Shown one piece after another: positions 34,661 through 45,120 of a DNA stretch of 64,000 bases. Position numbers and translations under genes: made by a program. Under the pieces are notes generated by a model. That model saw only the letters and a list, made by a program, of their open reading frames with translations, ran no database searches and had not been told where the DNA came from. The DNA comes from Pomphorhynchus laevis. Lineage: Eukaryota > Acanthocephala > Palaeacanthocephala > Echinorhynchida > Pomphorhynchidae. Location: the NCBI GenBank assembly GCA_012934845.2, contig WNNJ02002313.1:1-64000 (forward strand), written 5' to 3'. Every line of letters starts with the position of its first letter. Position 1 is the first letter of the stretch.

Positions 34661-37568
34661 AGTCAGACCTCTTTAGTAGTGATGGTTCGTGTGTAGGAAA
34701 ACTAGTAGACTTCGATAGTGTCACCGAGCGTGTCAAATTTTCTCATTATACGAACATTTTTGTCGGTTATTCAAATGTTCGTAGTCTCCTGGCTCAGTTC
34801 TCGGAAATTAAATTCATAGTTGCTTCGAAACGTTTTGATGTATTTTGTATAACCGAAACATGGCTACATTCTAACATTTCGGATGACTGTGTTGCCATCC
34901 CTAACTATTTTCTAATACGTTCGGATCGCTCATGTGGTAAACGTGGAGGTGGGGTAGCCGCCTATGTGCGAAATAGTCTCCTGGTATCGAATATCTCGGC
35001 TTTTCGCGACGATATTGGTTATTCCTTTGAAGGTCTTGCTTTTACACTGGGAAATGGTCAACGATCCCGATTCTGCGTCCTTTACCGTTCTCCGTCCTAT
35101 GAATTAAGATTTGACTCTCTTAAATCACATTTGCTGAGTTTATCTTCGTATCCTCTGATTTTGCTCCTAGGTGACTTCAATATCCCCCAAATAGACTGGA
35201 AAAATAGTCATTCACGACCAATTCACGGAATTGGGAAAGTACTGAGTGACTTTCTGTTACTCGAGATGCTACTAGTTCAACATATTAAAGAACCTACTTG
35301 TGTGACAGGGACGCCTTCTATACTCGATTTGGTCTTTACTAAGTGTTTGGGTGACGTTTCAGGTGTTCGTTATGACGCACCAATTGGCAATAGTGATCAC
35401 TGTGTACTCTCTATGCGGCTGTCGCTGTTCAACAGAGCCTCACAAAACTCTAATTTTAAAAAACGTTGTTGGGTAGGTGTTGATGCTAGTCAACTAGCTG
35501 CAAGCTTCCCAAAAGGTATCTGTGATAGTCTTCGTATCCACTTCGGTTTGGAGGTTCCTGTAGTCTTTGATCTGCTCCATGATGAATTGATGCGAATTTC
35601 TGATATCTTTGCTCCGCTACGTGCCTGCAAGTTCAAGCATGGACATCCTCCTTGGTTCGACAGAGAGCTTCTTGATGCTATAAGATCCCGCAACAAATTG
35701 TGGCGCGAATTTAGGCGTTCTTCTGCTTCAAAACGTGCCTACATCGACTCTCGGAACTTATGCAATCGGCTAAAATTTCAGAAACGCTATTCGTACGAAG
35801 ATAGTATCGCCAGGGATGCATCTTTGAATCATAGGAGGTTTTGGTCTTATGTAAGAAACAACAGAACACTTGTCGCCACAATTAGCTCAATCCAAACGCC
35901 AACTGAAACTTTGACCGATCCGTCTCTAATCGCCCAACATTTAGCTGATGGCTTCTTGGTACAGGCTTTGACCTCTAACAAACTGCATGACTTTAGTTGG
36001 AAGTATGTTCCGGTTGCTCATCGGTGTTGTGTTCGTCCACTCAGAGTGGATGAGGTGTTGAACGAGGTTATGAAGCTCGATTCGTTTACATCTCCGGGAC
36101 CAGACAATATCGCCCCCTTCCTCGTCAAATCCCTAGCGAACGAACTGAGCAATGATTTAACTATGTTCTTCAGATACAGCTTAGACACATCTTGGATTCC
36201 TGACAGTTGGAAGTGTGCAATTGTGGTGCCTATTCCCAAAAAGCATCCTGCTAGCTTTTGCGCGGACTTTCGGCCCATTAGCTTAAGTAGCGTATTCTGC
36301 AAACTTTTAGAAAGAATCATTGCTAGTAGAATCAGGGATCATTTGGATCGTAATCACATATTGGTTGAATCTCAACATGGTTTCAGGATCGGACGTTCAT
36401 GCCTTACTAACCTACTAACTGCGCGTGAAAAATGGGCTGATGCTCTGGGGGCTGGGTTTCAGGTTCATACAGTATTCCTTGATTTTTCGAAAGCTTTTGA
36501 TAGGGTACCACACGACGGCATAGTGTCTTTACTGTATCACTATGGACTTCATTCATATATTTGTGAGTGGGTCAGGGAATTTCTATCGAATAGGTCTTTC
36601 CGAGTTTGTGTGGGGGCGTGTTTTCTTATTCGGTAAATATTAATTCTGGCGTACCGCAGGGATCAGTCCTTGGCCCACTGCTCTTTATAATCTTCATTAA
36701 TGATCCGCTACTCCGCTTATCATGCTCTCATCTAGCGTTTGCAGACGATCTAAAGATTTGGTCGATCATTAGAAGTCCTGCTGATCGAGTATCGTTACAA
36801 AATGATCTAAACTCCCTGATCAAGTGGTGCGATTCTACCGGACTACGGTTGAATGTTGATAAATGTGTCCTCATGCAACTAGGTCGCCCTATTGAAACTC
36901 TAAGGTACTTTATTGGAGATATGGTCTTAAAGGAAGTGTCTCATCATAAGGATTTAGGGATTATTGTCCATAGATCCTTGAAAACAAAGTTGAACACCGA
37001 CTTCTTTCTAGGTAAAGCTACAAGGGCGTTATATTGTATTAAAAATGCATTCCTCAGGTTAAGCTGTCACATGTTCAAGAGGTTATTCATCTCCATCGTC
37101 AGGCCACACTTGGAGTACTGCATTCAGGCTTGTTTCCCTGTCACTAAGCAAGAACTATTAGACCTGGAGTCTATTCTAAGGCGCGGAACGAGGCTCTGTA
37201 TTGGCTTAAGTGGTATTGACTATTATGCACGTCTAAGTCGTATTGGGATGTTGTCGGTACGTGAGAGGTTCATATCCTTGGAAATGCTATGTATATGGCA
37301 TATGTCGAATGATGTGGTAGGTTATCCCACCGATGTAATCACTAGGCGGGTAGATCAGTTGCGGGGACATAGCAGAGTCTTGTATAAATTTAGATTTGGC
37401 AGATTACCAAAAGTGTATAGACTCTCAAGGAGAGGAATTAACATGTGGAATTCGTTGCCTGAGGAAGTCGTTGCAGCCCCCAGTTCGAGAACGTTTAAAT
37501 CACGATGCTACAAATGGATACATGAACAATGCCGCCATTCAACACTACCACTGGAATACCCTAATTAG
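34594..37568 (+). pseudogene. LINE ORF2: endonuclease and reverse transcriptase, one frameshift
   Basis: EN (residues about 50-270): VGYSNVRSLLAQF, CITETWLHS, RGGGVAAYVRN, LLLGDFNIPQIDW, SILDLVFTK, GNSDHCVLSM. RT: DFRPISLSSVFCKLLER, SQHGFRIGRSCLTN, VFLDFSKAFDRVPH, GVPQGSVLGPLLFIIF, FADDLKIW. C-terminus: RRGINMWNSLPEEV. The first frame ends at 36,636 and the second opens at 36,606; comparison with the 27,798 copy suggests loss of one base in a G run near 36,612. Otherwise catalytic residues of EN and RT are all present. Confidence 0.85.
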
Positions 37569-37680
37569 CTACGTTGACTGACCATTTGCTTTTGTTTTAT
37601 TTTTGTTTTATTTTTTTTGGACTCTGCCTGAATAGCCTTTTGGCTTTGGTATGTATTGGAATAATAATAAAAATTTTCAA

Positions 37681-37929
37681 ACTCTGGATGTTGGCTACTG
37701 CATATTATTTCGTTGTAATGAATTGTATCCCTAAATGCTAAGTTTAAAGTATTATGTTAGTGGTGAGTAAGATCATTGGGTGATAATATACATCGGGTGA
37801 TAATCCAGTTTTTTCGTGGTCATGTAAGCATGCGTCGGCCCGAGTTTACACGTAAAAATAAATATTTAAAAAGCATCAAATTATCAATTTTGTCGACATA
37901 CACAAATTAGTATAGTTGTTTTATTAACA
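37681..37929. other. AT-rich spacer, no feature recognised
   Basis: Short direct repeat GGGTGATAAT (about 37,780 and 37,795). Nothing else was seen. Confidence 0.5.
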
Positions 37930-38662
37930 TTCGCAGTAATCCTGTCACCATATACACTTCCCATCCTATGTTATCTTCACTCCCCGATACCCCCTGTCAC
38001 GTCCTCCTGTCTCGTTTCTAAATAACTTACATCCATCGATAAAAATCACAACAAACCTCCACGATCCTTCCACGTATAACCTTTCCTCACATCACTTGCC
38101 ACCCTCTACAATATCCCTATACTCTTTGTCTCCCGCTGTAAAACCTGCTCCCTTCATATCCTCAACTCCCAGGTCTTCTTTCGTGATCTCAACAATTTAC
38201 GTCACTCGTCTTTTTTACGAAAACGCTTTCCTTCTCGCGATTGTCGCGTCATCGTCACTGATATAAATTACACCTCTATATCTCCACAAGCACGTCTCGA
38301 CCACGATGTTTCCGCCTTTAAATTTATTCTCTTGCCTCTTGTTCCAGTGAATAACCCGTCCTTCTTCAACAACATCTCTCCTTTTGCATTCATCCGCCTA
38401 AATATATCTCAATCTAATCCTTCTCAGTCTCCTCCTGAATTTTTTTGGCATCGTTCTCCGTCCTCTATCTACTCAAAACGATTTAAACTCATGTCCTCTA
38501 CAGCCACTCGCATTTTCCCCGATTGCACCCTTCAAAAGTCGCTCAACTCCTGCTCGCATCAAAAAACGCCGTAGCGAGAAAACGGCGAAATATCTCACTC
38601 AATACATAACATCGACGTTTGCCCACATCAACTGCATAAAGTGGTCCACACCCACCCACAGT

Positions 38663-39466
38663 TTGATAGCGTTCCATCTTCTCTTTGTGTCTTCTCACCA
38701 ATATCTATCATCACCACGCACGGTTTCCGCCTCGTCCTACTCAACACTAGATCTATCATCTATAAATCTAATCTCATCCTTAACTGATTCACCAACCAAT
38801 CCATCGATCTCCTTTGCATCACCGAATCCTGGCATTCAGTTTCCAACGACCATTCCATTCGCCGGCTGCTTCTCTGCCGGCTGCTCACTAGTCGAATCCG
38901 CCCGCCCTCTATGCTCATCCATTTCTAAATTCCCTACTCATAATAGCATTTTCGCATTCGCCCGTCACCTCGCGTTTCGTCGCAAAATCACTCTCCCTTT
39001 CAGTCCTTGTACTTTTGAATTGCTCACTTGTTGTTATTCTAGCCCGATCACTCTGGATCTCGCCATTGTATACCGTCCTTGTTCATATGCTTTAAACTCC
39101 TTATTCTTTACAGAACTCGCTGATTTCTTGTCCCACTGTTTTTTGCCATCCATCCATTCACTCGTTTTGGGTGACTTCAACATCCGCATCGACCGCCCCT
39201 CTTCCACGGATTCCATCCGGTTCATCAACATTATATCCAACTACAACTACAAACTCATCTCACTTGCCTCACACATATCCTTGGCGAGGCACTCGACATC
39301 ATCGCTGTCCCCTATCGTTTTACTGCCTACACCTCAATGTCCATCTCTGATCCTGGTCTATCCTATCACTTTCTCATCACCCTTGATATCACTTCCAACC
39401 AAACCCCGTCTCACACACTACCATCCTACGTCACCCTTGAGAAATCTTGACCTCCCCTTTATCTGA
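38663..39466 (+). pseudogene. L2-like ORF2 endonuclease fragment
   Basis: 267-residue frame rich in Ser, Pro and Leu, partly out of frame with the true EN at its start; it is in frame from about LTCCYSSPITLDLAIVY to LVLGDFNIRIDRPSST and FINIISNYNYKL. Matches the minus-strand copy at 21,900-21,650 closely, which supports the call. No complete catalytic set. Confidence 0.6.
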
Positions 39467-40100
39467 TTTGTCTTACTTAAATCGTCTCTTTATTCTCCCA
39501 CATTAGCATCATCCTCTCCTTACGATCTTGCATTTCTTTTCGACTCTGAACTCACATTCACTCTCGATCTTCTATTGCCCTTCAAGTCTCACATCACCGT
39601 CACTTGCACCGTATCCCACAGTTTGACATCAAATACCTACTCTCAAAGCGTCGACTCCGTCATGCTTCTCGATTATATCACCGCTATCTCAGACGTGATA
39701 TCCGCTCGCTCACTCTGTCTCTCCGTGATTCCTATATTGCTGTTCGCCGGTCTCATCTCCACCTACTACGTACCAAATGCAACTCCTGGCAACATAAAAT
39801 CAAGACTTCATTAAATTCTAAGTCTTCCTGACATACTTTTGACTATCTCCTTGCTCGCTTCTCTTCGTCTTGCAACATTAATCCGTATGATTATTCGACA
39901 TTTCTCTAGACCAAAGTATCCACGTTGCTCTCTCTCTCACACACCCCATATCCATCCCACCACACTCTTCCTCGCCTCGCTTCATCCTCCCGGAACTCTT
40001 TCCTATTCTCGCTGTCTCACCTGCCCAAGCATCATCTGTCCTCATGTCCTTGACCAACAAAACCTCACATGCAGATCCACTGACTATTCCCATACTTAAA

Positions 40101-41103
40101 TCCATATAATAATACAAATTTATTTAATGTGGCAAATGCGTACAAGCTGTACGCTTACAAGTCCACAAACAAAATGAGAAAGTCAAGCAGTTAAATTGTT
40201 CAGATGGGATCGGATTTGTCGTTTGAAGCACTGCAGGGAAGTTGATTGGCGTATATGAATGGGCAGATGATTCCACGATAGAGGAGCAGCCACCAGGAAG
40301 GAGCGGAGTCCAAAGGAGGTAGAGTAGTTTGGGACATGTAAAAGAAGGGAATTACAGGAACGCAAGGAACAGTAAACAGGACGGGAATTATCAAGAAAAG
40401 GAAGGTTGAGAAATGAAGGGGTATGAAAAGTTACAAGGCGGAAAGCAACGATAAGAAGACGAATTTGAACACGACAATAAATTGTAGGCAAATCGAGAGA
40501 AGCAAGATGGTAGGATGTGTGATCAAAACGACGAAGACGGAGGAGAATTCGGACAGCTGCGTTGACGTTGCGTTGTAGGGGAAGAAGAGTGGATTTAGGT
40601 GAGTTGGAAAATAGACTAAGACAATAATCGAGTCTAGAAAAAAGGAGAGATGATATGAGAGTCATACAAGAAGGGAAATCATCAATCTACGAACTTGACG
40701 GAGGTTGCGGAGTATCAAGGTAGATGAGCGTACTTTATCTCTAACGAAAGGTTTAAGTGAAAGTCGGTTGTCAAAATGGAAGCCTAGGAAAACGAGATTA
40801 TCAACGATAGGAAGAATTGTAGAATTTAATGATACGGAGGGAGGTTCGAAGCCGAGGCGTCGAGGTAGGATCCACATAATTTTGGATTTATCAGGATTCA
40901 GAGAAAGGCGAAGGGAAGAAAGATGATTGGAAATTGAGACAAGACAGTCGGAAGCAGAAACACTAAGATCGCGAATACGATAAACAGGTGCATGAGCATA
41001 GATGAGAATGTCATCAGCATATTGCATAACATGGAAGTTAAATTTATGAGAAATCGAAGACAAATCACCAAGAAGAAGAGAGAAAAGTATAGGGCCTAAA
41101 GTA
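40101..41103 (-). mobile_element. L2-like LINE 3' part inserted in the plus-strand copy
   Basis: Minus strand: QYADDILIYAHAP and LNPDKSKIMW (41,063-40,662), then RLDYCLSLFSNS, RRFDHTSYHLAS and SWNHLPIHIRQS (40,665-40,183), ending at GTGGACTTGT...CATTAAATAAATTTG. 5' truncated just upstream of YADD. Plus-strand L2 sequence resumes at 41,104, so this is a nested insertion by a different subfamily. Confidence 0.85.
40183..40665 (-). pseudogene. L2-like ORF2 C-terminal domain
   Basis: 160-residue frame of the post-RT domain: LLFSRLDYCLSLF, AAVRILLRLRRFDH, RVQIRLLIVAFRLV, LRSFLVAAPLSWNHLP. This domain follows the thumb in L2 ORF2. The frame is clean and overlaps the upstream RT frame by a few bases in another phase, so one frameshift separates them. 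Confidence 0.75.
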
Positions 41104-41887
41104 TATGCTCATCAATAACCACTTTTCTCACCACCTTGTTTAACTCGTCCATCCGCAGTCGTATCTTCCTTTCGCAATGGAAATCTGTCATCGTTCGTCG
41201 CCCGACCCCACCCTTCCTGCTAGATATCACCCCATTTTACTCCTCCCTACTCTTTCCAAGCTCTTGAAACCCTTATCTTAATACAGATAAACGTTTATCT
41301 CTCCTAATCCAATCTGTACCGCCTTTCCAATCCGCTTTCTACTCTAATCACTCCACAGAAATCGCCTGCATGGAAGTTTGCAACGACCTACATATTTCTC
41401 GTGACAAGGCTCTATATAGTGTTCTTATCTCCCTCGACTTCTCTTCCGCCTTCGACATCGTCGACCACTCCATCCTCATTTTTGCCTTATCTACGCGACC
41501 GCTCTTTCCGCGTCTGTTCTAATTCATCATACTCCTATCCCATCCCTTTAACGTCAAAGGCCGTTAAAGTCTTTGACGTTAAGCTATGACCTAGTCCTAG
41601 GTCATATGCTTTTCTCTCTTCTGCTTGGCGATCTCTCTCCGTTCATCAAACTTTACTCCTTTAACGTCATACAATACGCCGATGACATTCTAATCTATGC
41701 TCATGCACCCGTCCATCGCATACACGATATCGCCATTTCTGCCTTCAACTGTCTTCTATTTACAAACGTTTCTCTTATCTTCATATCGTTTTAATCCTCG
41801 ACAAGTCCCAAATAATGTGGATCTTCCTTATCAAACTAGCATATTTCCTCCCCCTGTATATTTCGCTTCATCAATCATCCCCATAAT

Positions 41888-42123
41888 ATATATTATTACA
41901 GGAACGAAGAAGAAAATATCCTTTATTTGATAAAAATTCTATATTTCGATAACTCCTGCTATCATCATTAGGATTACAAAAAAGTGTTTTACAAATTTTT
42001 GTAATCCTGATTATATCAGGAGCTATCGAAATATTGAATTTTTATCAAATAATGGATATTTTCTTCGTTCATGTAATAATATATATTTAAAATGGAAGAA
42101 GATTGTGGGTTTAGTATTTATTA
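41888..42123. mobile_element. hammerhead-bearing foldback flanked by a 13-bp target-site duplication
   Basis: About 100-bp inverted arms (41,888-41,985 against 41,990-42,087) interrupt the L2-like LINE. TCATCCCCATAAT flanks it exactly (41,875-41,887 and 42,124-42,136). Each arm carries a CCTGATGA-like box, a GATAGC-agga-GCTATC stem and GAAATAT. A 236-bp non-coding insert with a target-site duplication behaves as a small mobile element, probably moved by PLE machinery (inference). Confidence 0.7.
41950..41988 (-). ncRNA. hammerhead-like core in the left foldback arm
   Basis: Minus strand: CTAATGA, stem GATAGC-agga-GTTATC (one G-U), then GAAATATAG. Order and spacing are those of a hammerhead, with one core base changed. 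ATAT after GAA would replace the ACGT seen in the PLE copies. Confidence 0.5.
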
Positions 42124-42806
42124 TCATCCCCATAATCCGCAATCTTACTTAGGATTCTATTTCGATGATCACCTTTCCCTTAAACCCTTCGTTCGTGACA
42201 AGGTCCGCTCGTCTAACTTAATTCTGCGTAATATCCGCCGTATCCGGTGTCTTATCGACTTTCGTTCTTATATTTCTCTTCTTTCATCCATTTTATTCCC
42301 TAAAATCAATTATTGCCTCCTCCTTTCGCCAATTCTCCAAAATCCATCATCCTACTCCTACAACGCATCATCAACTCAGCTGTTCGAGTGCTCTTACGTC
42401 ATCTTCGCTTTGACCACACATCCACACATCTTGTTTAATTTGGCTGACCCACCATCCACATCCGCATAGAACTCTGACTTTTCGTCATTTTTCGTCTCGT
42501 CGCTGTCGGCTCCCAATCGTTCTTTAGCCTCCCTTTCTTAGGCAATACTCGCCTTACCTCTATTTCGCTGCGCTCCCGTCATTCCTTCTTACCCCACGTT
42601 CCCAATTACTCCAACTACGGTAGCCAAACCTTCATCGTCGCCTCCCTACTTGCCTGGAATCAGATTCTTTTTGACGTCTGTCGCTCTCCCTTTATCACAT
42701 TCAAATACCTACTCCGTTTCCGCATTCTCGACTCATGATTTAGACTTTTTCTTCATGGTCATGTTAGGGTGCGCCTGCACCTATTTGCCACTTTAAAATA
42801 AATCAG

Positions 42807-43269
42807 TTTTTATGCGACTTTGTCTTCCAAGCTCTTAGCTTATCACTATAAATATTGTTAAGGAATAAGCCATCGCCAATATCTTAGACTTCAATAACAT
42901 CATCAACATATCTTGTAAATGGTTCCCGTCCACAGGAATAATTGATTAATTTCGTGGACGCTTCAGAAAAGCCAACATACATAAAACTGACGGAACTGTT
43001 CATTACCGTAATTTTTATTGGTCTATGTATTGATTATTGGGTGTGGTAAACGTGTTTGTATTGATTTAACCAATTTTAGATAACAAAATGCTTTAAATTT
43101 CAGAATCAGAAAATTTAGTGCTAATTTAATCAGGTTCCTTATGGCTACACATGTTTTTTTTTATTTATTTTCACAATCATTAGCAGCAAATGGCTGTTTT
43201 AATTAATTCTCCGTAACTTCCTAATTTGTAGATTGATATATTTCTCTCGTATGCCTCATATATTCTCTC
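42807..43269. other. AT-rich spacer, no feature recognised
   Basis: No motif, long frame or repeat was recognised. Confidence 0.5.
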
Positions 43270-43740
43270 ATATTCTCAAGACTTTATTACTGTCTTATTC
43301 TATTTATATCTCACCTTAATCACTATCCCCCTGCCACGCATCGTCAACGCAACCGTCCGCATTCTGCTCATTCATCGTCGTTTTAATAATACATCCCACC
43401 ATCTTGCTTCTATTATCAATTCGCCTACCATTTATTGTCGTGTTCAAATTTATCCTATCATTCAGTTTATCGTTTGAAGTCCTATCATTCAGTTAAAGCC
43501 TTACCTTATAATGAAAGGCTAAAAAAACTAGGCATGGTTTCTATAAGCGACCTTCGGTTTCGGCGAGATATGTGCTCAACATGGGAAGCTTTACACAAGG
43601 GAAATCACGTCTTAAAAGAATTGATGACTGTTCGGAAAAGTCGGGCTTTTTCTTTTTTTTCTTTTTTTAAGTGTGCCACTATGAGCTTTGCTCGTCTATT
43701 TGTCGAAATAATATTTTTTTTAATAATATCAAATTTATTT
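43270..43740 (+). mobile_element. fused fragments of L2-like and CR1-like LINE C-termini
   Basis: 43,330-43,470 reads like the L2 C-terminal (NATVRI, NNTSHHLAS, TIYCRVQI). From 43,490 a CR1-like C-terminus takes over (LPYNERLKKLGMVSISDLR, STWEALHKGN), followed by a pyrimidine-rich 3' end and GTGTGCCACTATGAGC. The two pieces meet near 43,485, so one was inserted into or recombined with the other. Confidence 0.55.
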
Positions 43741-45120
43741 GTATAAATAACAATTCGGGGTTACCCGCAAATGAGTCCCAATATTATTAAAATGTCAGTA
43801 TGCTGTTTGTTCGCGGCGATATATGCCGTTCTGCACCGGATTTCGACGCGTAGATCTCGGGGCTCGTAAACAGACAGAGACGGCCCGGACAAGCTCGAAG
43901 CTTATTTTCCTTTTATGTAGGACGAGGGCGTCTCCATAGGTGACATTGCGTAGGCTAGCATTGCCTACATATTTCGCTGCAACTGTCTTTAGAACTTTAA
44001 TTGCCTCCTTTCCGATTTTCTCCACTCTATCATTGTATTTTGCAAGTTTACGATTTTCATTGAATTCAAAGGACGCATCGAGGCTTCTGCTGACAGTCGA
44101 TTGTGCATGGATTGAGAATACATTCACGTTGAAAAACGTTCGTTCAAATCGACTGCCTTCCAAGCCACTGCATACCACATCTAAACGTGCATTATTATCA
44201 CGCGATGTCGTGGGAACCTCAAAGTCTATATCATTTGGGACCATAGATAGCACTGGTTCCACTTCCACACCAGAACAAATTTCTGAAAGAGCTTTTGCTA
44301 TTATATCACGGATAGCGTCATGGCGAATTATAGTTAGTCCGCCATGCTTACATGCCAAAGCGTGACTCACATTGAGGATTTCACCACACTTACATTTGGT
44401 CCCTACCAGTTCGCCTGGAGTCCACCCATATCTTGCACATAACCCATATCTGAACTGGTTCGGAGTTAGCTGAAAACGGTGCTGGACAAGTGGCAATAAA
44501 CTCAGCCATGCAGAAGCTCCGTCTCTTGATGTATGTGAAATCACTCGAGACACTACTCCATCACACTGCGCCAGTGCCTGCTGAAGTCGCGCGGTGAATT
44601 CATTATGACGTTGTGTGCCCAACTGTTTCAAGGTGTTCGTCTGTAGATCGCGTAACTCATAACCGGATTTTGCGCTCTTGAAGGTGTTACTAAGGACTAC
44701 TGATGAGCTATAGACACTCGTTATAGAAAACACCGGATCTACGATGCCAAGTCCTCCCAAACTTAAAGGCGATGTTAAGATACAGTTCCACGTCTCGTTT
44801 AAATTTTGTTTTGTTAGTGCTGGTATTAAGTGATCTTTTAAAGCTCTTTGTAGGCTCTCCATATATGTATGCCTACATGGTACCGTTTTCATGTAATAAG
44901 TCCACTTGAATTGTACTGATTTCGTTAAGCCGGTATATGCCGCTTGATGATCCAGTTCTGCAATGCACGTCAATTTGTCAATAACCTCTGACCATTTTAG
45001 CGATTCATTCCTTGTGGTTGATGAAACGTAAGCGCCGGTTCCAATGGGAACTCCCAAAATTCTTATACCGTCATTTGAACAAGTGATCTGTTGTGACGGA
45101 AGTTCTGATGAATTTAATGG
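43741..45120 (-). mobile_element. R2-type (restriction-like endonuclease) LINE, 3' half
   Basis: Minus strand: a thumb-like start (RILGVPIGTGAYV), a long helical region, a CCHC cluster and a restriction-like endonuclease; 3' UTR with CATTTGCGGGTAACCCC. 5' truncated, so the RT motifs are missing. It follows directly the A-rich tail of a related copy at 45,121-45,180. Confidence 0.75.
43795..45057 (-). CDS. R2-type LINE ORF C-terminal part with CCHC and RLE domain
   Basis: 420 residues, no internal stop. Features in order: GVPIGTGAYV, TKSVQFKWTYYM, LTSPLSLGGLGIVDP, GASAWLSLLPL, CCHC motif CKCGEILNVSHALAC (C-x1-C-x7-H-x3-C), RHDAIRDIIAKAL, NNARLDVVCSG and FFNVNVFS. CCHC followed by RHD...RLD...D-V-V is the pattern of the restriction-like endonuclease of early-branching LINEs (R2, R4, NeSL, HERO). 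In the FFxVxVF motif this copy has N where the sister copy has D, so a catalytic Asp may be lost. The exact clade is not settled. Confidence 0.7.
   Translation of the reverse strand: MGVPIGTGAYVSSTTRNESLKWSEVIDKLTCIAELDHQAAYTGLTKSVQFKWTYYMKTVPCRHTYMESLQRALKDHLIPALTKQNLNETWNCILTSPLSLGGLGIVDPVFSITSVYSSSVVLSNTFKSAKSGYELRDLQTNTLKQLGTQRHNEFTARLQQALAQCDGVVSRVISHTSRDGASAWLSLLPLVQHRFQLTPNQFRYGLCARYGWTPGELVGTKCKCGEILNVSHALACKHGGLTIIRHDAIRDIIAKALSEICSGVEVEPVLSMVPNDIDFEVPTTSRDNNARLDVVCSGLEGSRFERTFFNVNVFSIHAQSTVSRSLDASFEFNENRKLAKYNDRVEKIGKEAIKVLKTVAAKYVGNASLRNVTYGDALVLHKRKISFELVRAVSVCLRAPRSTRRNPVQNGIYRREQTAY

Larger units (their letters stand above)
33740..37680 (+). mobile_element. CR1-like LINE, best preserved copy in the window
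   Basis: 5' UTR, ORF1 (33,866-34,660), ORF2 (34,594-37,568), then a 3' UTR with AATAGCCTTTTGGCTTTGG hairpin and an (ATA)n tail near 37,670. ORF1 and ORF2 overlap by 67 bp in different frames. Only one clear break is seen in ORF2. Confidence 0.9.
37930..42806 (+). mobile_element. L2-like LINE, long copy, split by two insertions
   Basis: A pyrimidine-rich 5' region with ORF1-like fragments (38,332-38,574), then EN (38,663-39,466, with LDLAIVYRP and LVLGDFNIRID), linker (39,575-40,100), RT N-terminal region after the first insertion (41,104-41,520), RT core with SLLLGDLSPF and QYADDILIYAHAP (41,590-41,790), and C-terminal part after the second insertion (42,124-42,780). It ends with the family 3' end TTTGCCACTTTAAAATAAATC. 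Many frameshifts and stops. Confidence 0.8.
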
